Positions 9,351 through 17,373 of a DNA stretch of 20,787 nucleotides are shown here, in pieces. Both the position numbers and the translations under genes were made by a program. Positions within the stretch are counted from its first letter, which is position 1; each line of letters opens with the position of its first letter. The DNA comes from Lobulomyces angularis (lineage: Eukaryota > Chytridiomycota > Chytridiomycetes > Lobulomycetales > Lobulomycetaceae), in assembly GCA_027604685.1 (NCBI GenBank), contig JADHYX010000116.1:34698-55484 (forward strand), given 5' to 3'. The notes below the pieces were generated by a model. That model made no database searches. It saw nothing but the letters and a program-made list of their open reading frames with translations, and was not told the origin of the DNA.

Positions 9351-11359
9351 TTAATCTGTTGTATCCATCATGGTTATATTGCTATTTCCGCCAAAATAGT
9401 TTCTAGCTATAATTAAAAAAAAATTTAAATATTTTAACTCATGTAAAAATAAAAAAAATAAAAAAAAATTAACCTACCTTCACCCATACTAAAATTTCCT
9501 CCATAATTGCTACTGAGGCTCATACCGCCATAATGAATATGTGGAGATCTTTCATCTTTGACAATTAAATCTTTGGATTGTAGATTCAAAAAGAAAATTA
9601 AAAACTTCGAATTACTCTTATACTCTTCACTGAATTTGATGCTCTTTTCAAATGTTGCAGTACGTAAATTGGTTTCTTTGATTCTTAAAACCTATTTTTG
9701 TTTTTTTTAATTTATTTTTTATCTAATATTTAGCTCTATAGGAAAACCTTTTTTTCTTTTTTTTTCTTTTTTTTATCTTTATACCTTATTGTGAGAGTCG
9801 ATTCTTGCATTAATTAAATTATCCATTATTAATTGCGCAATTTCATTTTCCAAAGTTTTTACATTATCAACGTTAAAGCTTTTTGCTAAAAAAAAAAAAT
9901 GTTGATTAGTTGTAAATCAAGTCATACATAACTTATACCCATTTTTCTCAAGTCAACAGAGGAAAAGGGTTCAAAATATTGGCAAATTGCTTTTTTTCTA
10001 ATGTTTGAAAGTAAAGCGTCAAAATGTTCTGCTAAAAATATATCTAAATAATAATCGTTCTAAAAAAAACCAAAAAAAAATTAATTCTTATTTTTCTTTT
10101 TTTTTTTTTTTAATAAATACTTTTTTTCTTTCTAATATGTCTAAGGATTCGCAATACTTGCTATCTTGAAACAAATACAAAATTTCTTTTATATCTGGTT
10201 CCAACTCCAAAAACTGCTTAAAATTTTGGTTTTTAAAAACTTTTTGCTTCAATTCTTTTCTATCAAAAGTAGACAGAGCTGTCAATCCCCCTAATATCGC
10301 AATATCATTTGGTGAAATAACCTGTAAAAAAAAAAAAAATTAGCGAAGGCTAACAGATCATTTTTTCATACATCGTTATATTCGCTTCCTAAGCAAAAGT
10401 TTACATCCAAAAAGTGTCTCGCAGCTTGCTTGTAGCTCGACAGATTTAAATGGACTAGACCTTTTAGTGCGTTAGCCTTCGCAAGTACTAACTGTTTTGA
10501 AGGAATCTCCGGAGTTGATTCAATCTTAACAACCAAAGAAGATATTTGGGAAAAATTTTTTGTTTCAATCGCAGTCTAAAAAAAAAATACAAGATTAGAA
10601 AAAAAATTAAGCGATTTACAATATTTATACTTTTATTGAATCAAAACACATGTCAATAACATGTTTACTTGTGGTATTGAAATCTTTTAACCTTTGATAA
10701 TTTTTTAATGCGTTTAGATAGTCACCCATTAAAAAATACTGATCTCCTAATTTTTTTAATACGATCTAAACAAAAATGAAGATAAAATAAATATTAAAAT
10801 CAAAAAGTTATTCAAAACTAAAATACCCTAATAGTTTCTTTTATTAAATTGGTTTTGGCAACTTTTAACTCAGTTTCTAATTTTTCAACAGTTAATCTGT
10901 TTTCTTTTACAGTTTTTTCCAGCCAACTTTGTTGAGATTCAGTTAAGGGTTGAAGGCCTGAAAGTTGAACTAAAAAGTTGGTATTTTTAGTAGTTTTAAC
11001 GACCGTGTCCATTACAATATTTATAGCCTGCTGTTTTAACGGTTTGCAGACACTATCAGGAACACAAAGATAGGTTAGTTAACTTTGGTAAATGAATCGA
11101 AAATAGAGTAACTTCAAAAAAAAAAATTTATTTATTTACACTTACTTGGCTATGTAGTGAGCCCTTTGAATTAAGCCATCTTCTTTATAATTTCCGAGGT
11201 ATGATTCGAGATCAAATGTATTATTTACAGTAGTAATGCTGTTTGGTTAAACAAAAGAATGATAAAAGGTGTAAGTAAAATATAAAAAAAAATAAAATAA
11301 AAGCTTAACTATTTTAATTCATTTCTAGCTTTTTTAAAAACATCATTTTTATTATCCAT
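9351..11359 (-). CDS. CSN1: COP9 signalosome complex subunit 1 (CSN1/GPS1)
   Basis: Ten exons (11359-11310, 11238-11146, 11052-10827, 10765-10631, 10575-10372, 10321-10121, 10059-9939, 9885-9785, 9691-9478, 9406-9351) encode 466 aa, close to the about 490-500 aa of animal CSN1. The COP9 signalosome removes Nedd8 from cullins; CSN1 is a scaffold subunit with N-terminal helical repeats and a C-terminal PCI domain. Diagnostic runs in order are FDLESYLGNYKEDGLIQRAH, NLIKETIRIVLKKLGDQYFL, KHVIDMCFDSIK, then VISPNDIAILGGLTALSTFD and FKQFLELEPDIKEILYLF, which follow human CSN1 almost residue by residue. The PCI winged-helix part follows (IRKKAICQYFEPFSSVDLRK, ARIDSHNKVL). The first intron uses an unusual GTTAAG donor. 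The second junction (11146 to 11052) is less certain, being chosen for frame only. No other COP9 gene is in the window. Confidence 0.95.
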
Positions 11360-12091
11360 TTGTTGTTTTTTTTTTTATTTTTATTTTATTTTAACGTTAA
11401 TTTTTAAAAAAAATTTTTTTTTTCTTTAAAACTGTTTGAAAAATAAAAAAAAACCTTAACAAAGTGTTGAGGAAAAATAACAATGTTGAGTTTTATTCTT
11501 CTATTTTAAAATTACATTCATTACAATAGTAGGTATCAATTTTTGAAAATTAAAGTGTGGAGTTCAACTACAGCATTAAATTTGGAAAGATCAAATGGTT
11601 TTATGTAAACCCAGCTGTATTAATTACAGACAATGATGAGTGCATCTTTTCAATGAGTGACAATTGACGTTTAGTAAAAATTTTAATTCAGATGCCTCCT
11701 GTGTAAGTTCCAACTGAAAATCTTTCTTATTGCCCACAAGATAGATATTTGTGGATATGTAAATACATAGTTTTATACCAATGTTGCATTTGGTTTAATT
11801 TCATTAATTTTTTTGAAAAATTAACTTCACCTGTGATCTCAAGGTTTTTTTTTTTACAACTGTCCAGGTTTATTACAATATAATAAAAATTAAGAAAAAC
11901 ATTTATGTAGTAAAGTAAGTTGATTTAAGAAAATTGTAGAAAAACTGTATGTGCTGTAAAAAAAAAAAAAAAAAAAATTGTGAACTGTTTTTTTTTCATA
12001 AAAAGTATGTTACAATAAATATGAAATAAAATTGAATGTAATTAAAAAAAAAATGAAAAAAATAAAAAAAATTCAAGTTTTCGATACTTTC
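11360..12091. other. 732-bp intergenic region with an unresolved coding-like patch
   Basis: The flanks are T/A-run spacer, but 11530-11870 is less homopolymeric and has coding-like open frames on both strands. On plus, 11554-11664 reads 37 codons including VNPAVLITDNDECIFSM. On minus, frames around 11640-11790 include LVGNKKDFQLELTQEASE and a separate frame includes PFDLSKFNAVVELHTLIF. They conflict in frame or strand and cannot be joined into one gene by any splice pattern I tried. A small unrecognised gene, a pseudogene or chance are all possible. The CSN1 promoter should also lie here. Confidence 0.35.
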
Positions 12092-12653
12092 TTATTCTGC
12101 TTCAATCTTTTTTTGAGCTACCAGTTCATTTTCATCCTTTGGCAAGTTGTGAAACCTGAATTAAATTTTGAAATTTAAAACCCAGTATTAATAGTATTTT
12201 ACATACCAGAAACCTCCAACTACAAATGCAAAAGCCATAAGCTGCGACGCAACTCTAAATCGCTGAGAAGTTTGAAACTTAGCCTTATCATTGTCTAATA
12301 AAGCTATTTAAATCATTGAATTAATTTTTAGTTTACATGATAATAATAGCAGTTGTTTCATTTAATTGAAAAAATTTCTTTCTTCAAAAAAAAAAAATTA
12401 AATAAATAAGGATGAAAAAATGGATTTAAATTAAAAAAAAGACATCAAAAAAAAAATCAAATCTTTTAAAAAAATAATCCAAATACCTTTTAACATTCTT
12501 CCTAATCCGAAAACAGTTAGACCCACTATTGAAAAAAAAAAAATTATTATTTAATTGTTCATTTTTCTATTCACCAGCAGGTAGAACAAATGGATTTTCA
12601 GTATGCTTTCTTGACAATTTTTGAAAAAAGGTTTCTTGATTTCCTGCTGACAT
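12092..12653 (-). CDS. HIG1-domain protein (Rcf1/HIGD-type), 92 aa
   Basis: Four exons (12653-12575, 12525-12487, 12303-12207, 12155-12092) encode 92 aa, typical for type-1 HIG1 proteins. Such proteins sit in the inner mitochondrial membrane as a two-helix hairpin and help assemble or regulate cytochrome c oxidase and its supercomplex with complex III. The first hydrophobic helix is ENPFVLPAVGLTVFGLGRML (about residues 20-39) and the second is LMAFAFVVGGFWF (about 61-73). Between them is QTSQRFRVASQ, an exact match to the family motif (Q/I)x3(R/H)xRx3Q at Q50, R54, R56 and Q60. No cleavable presequence is seen, which fits the family. All exon joins keep this motif and both helices in frame. 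Whether it is the Rcf1 orthologue or another HIG1 paralogue cannot be decided here. Confidence 0.92.
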
Positions 12654-13046
12654 TATATTAAAAAAAATGGAAGCTTGTGTTACCATTTAAATGTAACTTG
12701 TGAACTTACTTTTTTAAACTGTTTCACATCTGTTTTGCAAGTTTAGGTCTTCTTTTATGTCTTAGTACGCTTAGCAGTAAACAATCTTTTGATAGATAGA
12801 TTTGATCTCATAATTAAAAATAAGAAATGAGATTTGCAAAAAAGTAGTTTTAAAAAACTTAAGTATTTCAAGCATAATTACAACAACGACCAGAAGAAGA
12901 ATGTCCAGTATACAAAAGTTAATTGAAGATTCAAAAATTTTTGTATAATCTTAAATTGGAAAATCAAGTTATTAACTTTATAAGTTGGATTAGAAAAAAA
13001 ATAACTTTGATTTACAAATATTTGAAAAAAAAGGTATTTTTGTTGG

Positions 13047-13067
13047 ATGCAACTTCGAAAGTTGCAT
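13047..13067. repeat. Perfect inverted repeat, 9-bp arms with 3-nt centre
   Basis: The arms ATGCAACTT and AAGTTGCAT flank CGA. RNA from either strand could form a hairpin, though a three-base loop is tight. As DNA it could be a dyad protein-binding site. No T-run or gene end adjoins it in a way that marks it as a terminator. Confidence 0.8.
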
Positions 13068-13161
13068 GTTCTATATAGTATAATACACGTTGGAATAGTA
13101 TTTGAACATCTATGTCTTCTCGCTTGGTCGTTTTCTTAATATTCTATCAATTTAAAACACT

Positions 13162-13275
13162 ATGCTTAATCTGATAACGCACAAAAATCCCTTTTTCTAC
13201 ACAACTTCCACAAAAATGCAGTCTGCACAAGATAAACGTTTCTTCTTAAGCTTACAAACCAAATACAATAAATAA
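13162..13275 (+). CDS. Candidate small ORF, 37 codons, unrecognised
   Basis: An ATG-started frame of 37 codons ends at TAA 13273-13275. The residues are mixed rather than Lys/Asn/Phe-dominated (for example FYTTSTKMQSAQDKRFFLS), which is unusual for chance frames in this AT-rich DNA. There is no family match, no clear membrane segment and no supporting context. It may be an exon of an unassembled gene or a chance frame. Confidence 0.2.
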   Translation: MLNLITHKNPFFYTTSTKMQSAQDKRFFLSLQTKYNK

Positions 13276-13338
13276 AGTAGTTTAAATTATTATAAAGGTT
13301 TAAACCTTTTTCCTTCACAAAACTAATTGCGTCACTTC

Positions 13339-13568
13339 TTATGCTCCCAAATTTTGGTTAAATTCTTGTAAAATTCTACAAATTTTTTTATTGGTTAAAT
13401 TGGTTTCTGTAGCAAAGAAAATAGTTTTCTTTTTAATTGAGATTAAGTTTTCTGGTAATAATGTTGAAAGAGTACGGTGGACTTTTAATCAAGTGATATG
13501 ATTAACTATGATAACCTTGATAAGCAATAGTATCTAAAGTGGATGCTGAAGAAAATAGAAGGTTTGAA
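13339..13568 (-). pseudogene. Coding-like fragment, two possible exons
   Basis: On the minus strand, 13568-13516 and 13481-13339 can be joined across a 34-nt GT...AG gap, giving about 65 codons to a TAA. They include SSASTLDTIAYQ, HRTLSTLLPENLIS and TIFFATETNLTNKKICRILQ. The residue mix looks coding, but no upstream exon with matching phase was found and the 34-nt gap is shorter than nearly all other introns here. I recognise no family. It is best treated as a gene fragment or decayed gene, and chance is not excluded. Confidence 0.3.
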
Positions 13569-14540
13569 CTTGTGAAAAAAAAAAATTTCAAGGAAGGATT
13601 TGGATTTAGAAGCAGGTCACAAAGATTATTATTTTCGGAATGGATTTTCCTTTATTGATAGAATTTTTATTATTACCCTATATTATTTTAAACTTTTAGA
13701 TTATTTTAGTTTCTACATTATATTGTTTATTACACACTTAATGCGAATCCTTTAGTGCGGGAACCTGTTGGAACACTGTGGTAATAACTTGGATTTAAAG
13801 TGAAGGTGCTAATAACAGCTTAAACATCAAGATACATTTGTATTTTTGTTCATTGTTGTCATATTATTTCCATTGAAAAATTCTATAAAACTAAAAGTTA
13901 GTGAAAAATGCAGGAATGAAATTGTAGGAATGTGGTAATGTTTTCTCACGTCATCAGTGACTGAACTCAAGCACATTTAACACATGATTTCAGGGACCAT
14001 TAAAAAACAAAATGAAGCAAAATAGAGAAAAAAGGTGGAAAGTCAAAATGTTTTGAAAGAGCCAAGTACAGTGACAAATAATACTTTAATAATAGCTTAA
14101 TAATTAATAATAATAGTGACATGGTCACAGTATAGAATTAGTTGATAGTATAGATTATTGATATATTATAAGAATATGATGCACTTAACTCAATAATTTG
14201 ATCCACTTCGCTACTGTACTCAATGCCAAACTGCAACGCAATTGCCAATACATGCCATTTATCGATTAATGTGCATTAAAAGGTGATTGTATTATTTACA
14301 ACCATCAGTATAATCAAAGTAACACGAATAATATTTACTATACCAGTATTAAAATTTATTAAATACTATCTATTACTATTTATCAACTATTTATCACTTA
14401 TTATCAACTATTAATATATGTACTAAGTAATTAATCAGCTATTAATATCTTCATTCTATTACCAACGTTAATAAAAATAAGATTACACTCTTAAAATATC
14501 ATTTATTTGCACAGCAACTTTTTTTTTTTTCACAACTTCT

Positions 14541-14570
14541 GAAGCGGGTCCCCCTGCTCCTTCGGGGGTA
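14541..14570. other. GC-rich hairpin patch with UUCG-type loop
   Basis: About 70% GC in a region otherwise about 25-30% GC. TGCTCC and GGGGTA flank TTCG, giving a six-pair stem with two G-T pairs and a UUCG tetraloop. A competing five-pair stem uses the C run at 14550-14554 and the G run at 14564-14568. The patch lies about 240 bp upstream of the PH-domain gene and inside open frames on both strands. Function is unknown: a structured RNA, a mobile GC cluster or a fragment of a GC-richer coding sequence are candidates. Confidence 0.55.
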
Positions 14571-14806
14571 CATAAGCTGCGATATTCAAGCACAAAAAGC
14601 CCATTTACTGTGGCCCAACTTAGTAAATAATCCTACAACTTTCACTATAAACTGTCACTGATTTTCGCCCAATTTTTAAGAATTACTATCTCCATTTTAA
14701 ACCTAACTATAACTTTTTATTCCTAATTACAAACATTCCACTGATACTATAAAACTTTTTGAAACTTTCTCTAACATACCTTGAAATTTCCTTAATATTT
14801 AAAACT

Positions 14807-15861
14807 ATGGTACAAAAGACTAACGATCACCAATCAATTATTCACATAGATCAACTCATTAGCGATCTTGACAAATACCTCGAATCCGACCAATATAACC
14901 ATGATCAACACTTGAATCTTCCTAAACAATCATACCCTCGAAGATCAACTTCAATCAACAGTAAATAATTTCACTTCTTTAATTTCCTAATTCATACCTT
15001 TTGTTTTTTAAAATTTACTTCATAGGGTCACAACATGTAGTACCTATGAAAATTGATGTAAATTCTGCCTACATAGTCAAGGCACCTTCAAAAATTATTG
15101 AATTTGAGTCTCCTAGAGATAAAACTCTAAATGAAATTTCTTCTTTATCCGATGCATTCGGTGGTTGGTTGACAAAGGTACATCCAAGTGATGACGATTT
15201 TTTGTTTAATTTTTTTTTTTTTAATAAAGATCTCTCACAATTCAATTATAAACTCAAAAAAGCTAAAGAAGCGGTATGTTGTAGTAGCCAATTGCTCGCT
15301 TTACGTCTTTCATGGATCTGATCCACAATTTGAATACTCAAATTCATACCCAATTACCTCCACTTCAACCATTAGAGTAAGTGAAAAAGGCATGTATGTA
15401 TTAGAATATACAACAGAAGCCAGATCCTTGCCTGATCAAACTAGGTTTAGTTCTAGTAGTGGGAAACCAACGCCTTCCATGAGAAAGGTAATGAATTTTC
15501 AATGCCAAGATGGTGACGAACTAATGCTTTGGCTGGAAATATTCAGGTATCATCCCAAAGATTTTTTATCAGTTTTTTTTTATCAATTTTCTTTTTAAAG
15601 AGATGCAATCCAAGAAGCTAAAAATGGCAGAAGACCTTTACCAATTGATAAAAGAAGTTCTTCCATAACTTCACCAAATTCCTCTAGAAGAGGTAACTTT
15701 TTTTATATGTTACTCTTTTTTTTAACACAAAATTTGCCTTTTTTTTAGGATCAACAATATCTTACATATCAAACCATTCAACACAAACATCTAAGTCAGA
15801 CGAAAAGGAGAGAAAGTATGATAATACTTACCTTTTAACTCCTCCAGTGGATTATAAATAA
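14807..15861 (+). CDS. PH-domain protein, 264 aa
   Basis: Five exons (14807-14960, 15026-15177, 15263-15546, 15601-15692, 15749-15861) encode 264 aa. Residues about 95-203 form a pleckstrin-homology domain: the opening strand GGWLTK runs directly into LKKRYVVVANCSLYVF after the 15178-15262 intron is removed, and the domain closes with the helix ELMLWLEIFRDAIQEA carrying the conserved Trp. PH domains usually bind phosphoinositides or proteins; the Lys/Arg near strand 1-2 fits lipid binding, but specificity is not readable. The N-terminal about 90 residues have no recognised domain. The C-terminus is Ser/Arg-rich (SSSITSPNSSRRG) and probably disordered and phosphorylatable. The start is the first ATG of the frame; a frame-extending TTG upstream was not used. 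Confidence 0.85.
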
Positions 15862-16057
15862 ATTTCAACTGGAAAGAATAATTTATTTATTTTCATTTTA
15901 TTTTTATACTGTTCCAATTCTTGTATTTAAAAAAAGTAAATTTTTGTATTATAATTAAATAATGATTATCTTGAAATGTAACTATATGCATAGGTTATTT
16001 TTTTTTTTTTTTTTTAATTATAGTTTAAAATTTTTTTTTTTCTTTTTAAAATAAAAA

Positions 16058-17246
16058 ATGCATATTCAACCCATAGTAAAAGAAACAGAACAAGAGTTGC
16101 TAAAAATAGAATTATATGCACTTCACCTACACTCTCCTCAACAAGCTAGCTCATTCATTAAGTAATAAAAAAAAATTTTAAACTAAATTTGATAATAAAA
16201 TTTATCCGACATTTTTATATCAAGACTTATTTCCATTCATTTTCCATTAACTGACTTGTCGCACTTAAAAAGAATAAAAAAGACTACGGAACTATTAGAT
16301 GATAATAAAAATTGTATAAATTTATATGGGCTTATAGCAAAAACAAGTGATGTGAAAAAAGAGGACTTGGTCAATTTTCTTTTACAAAACTTCAACAACG
16401 ATAATGGCCAAAATTTTGATAGTGATTATTTTAATCAAAGAATAATTAAAATTTCTGCCTCCAAGTACTGTGCGTTAAAAGTCTAAAAATTTATTAAATA
16501 ACTTTTTCTTCTTTTTTTTTAGATATCCTGCAACCGACAAGAAAAAATTTGATATCTGGAAGACACTATGGCCAATGAATTTTCATAACGATTATCAAAA
16601 ACAGTATGTTTTTTGCCTTAAATAGCGTCACTTTTTTTTAATTTTGAATTTTTTTTTTTAGTGACATACCACTTAATGATATTGAAATCCAAGAAATTTT
16701 TAGTATAATGAACAAGCTTAAAAATTTATCAGTGGAATTAAATTCAAGCAAAGTTTGAAAAAAAAATTTTTTTTTTTTTTAACTTTCTGGTTTTTTTTTT
16801 TATTTTTTTAGAATGTAGGATTGATTTATGATCCAAAGAAAAAGTTGACAACCCTTCAAACTGATTTAAATAGTTTAACTGATTCTCATCCGTTAAATCA
16901 CTGTATTTTACAATTGATTAATGCATCTGCTAAACATTACGTAATTAAGCTTCAGAAGAGTAAGGTTGGCGATAAAAGAAAAGGATTAGATTGCGAGAGC
17001 TATTTACTTAAAGACATGGATGTTTTTGTGTTGAAGGAGCCTTGTATTATGTATGATTCTAAAATAAATTTCCCAATTTAATATGAAAAATACAACAGGT
17101 GCTCTATGGCGCTGGTGCATTCAAGAGTTTCTAGGATTTTTTATGTAGAAAATACTGAAGAGGGTGGTTTGGAAGGTTTATTAAAAGTACATTTGGTTCC
17201 TTCTTTAAATCATCATTATAGAGCTTTCAAATTAATATATGATTAA
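16058..17246 (+). CDS. TAD3: tRNA-specific adenosine deaminase subunit Tad3/ADAT3
   Basis: Six exons (16058-16161, 16225-16464, 16523-16603, 16662-16752, 16812-17050, 17099-17246) encode 300 aa. Tad3 pairs with the catalytic subunit Tad2 to convert A34 to inosine in the tRNA wobble position. The C-terminal deaminase-like domain has SHPLNHC, DMDVFVLKEPC, then CSMALVHSRVSRIFY and SLNHHYRAFKLIYD. Zinc ligands are H202, C250 and C253 of the PCxxC motif. The catalytic Glu of the usual HAE motif is Ile (I204), the hallmark that separates Tad3 from Tad2, where other Tad3 proteins often have Val. The last intron was placed to restore PCIMCSMA. The N-terminal about 150 residues match the Tad3-type tRNA-recognition region only loosely. 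Tad2 is not in the window. The next gene starts 127 bp downstream on the same strand. Confidence 0.94.
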
Positions 17247-17373
17247 ATTTTAAATGTTTTTTAGTAGATTATTTTATTAAATAAAAAAATTTTCTTTATA
17301 TTTTCTCTTTTCTTATTTTTTACAGTTGTTTTCTGAAAAAAAATTTTTATTTTCAAGGTTTACAATTATATAA

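Larger units (their letters stand above)
12654..14806. other. 2.1-kb gene-poor region with coding-like fragments, composition unlike neighbours
   Basis: No complete gene can be assembled between the HIG1 gene and the PH-domain gene, which diverge from it. From about 12.7 to 14.75 kb, long A/T runs are rarer than in other spacers. Short open fragments look coding but do not join: plus 12814-12945 ending in MSSIQKLIEDSKIFV; plus 13162-13275 (37 codons from ATG); minus 13568-13516 joined to 13481-13339, including ASTLDTIAYQ and FFATETNLTNKKICRILQ; minus 13816-13733, including NPSYYHSVPTGSRTKGFA. A perfect inverted repeat is at 13047-13067 and a GC-rich patch at 14541-14570. Decayed genes, a mobile-element remnant or unrecognised small genes are possible. 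Confidence 0.45.

Noticed and set aside
11620..11870. Intact Ras/Rab-like GTPase gene on minus
   Set aside because: Only an NKxD-like run is convincing. No GxxxxGKS/T P-loop was found upstream, the possible G3-like text lies too close, and frames disagree.
12814..12945. Glutaredoxin gene on plus
   Set aside because: The N-terminal text MSSIQKLIEDSKIF is suggestive, but no exon with CPYC, TVP or GG motifs follows within the next kilobase.
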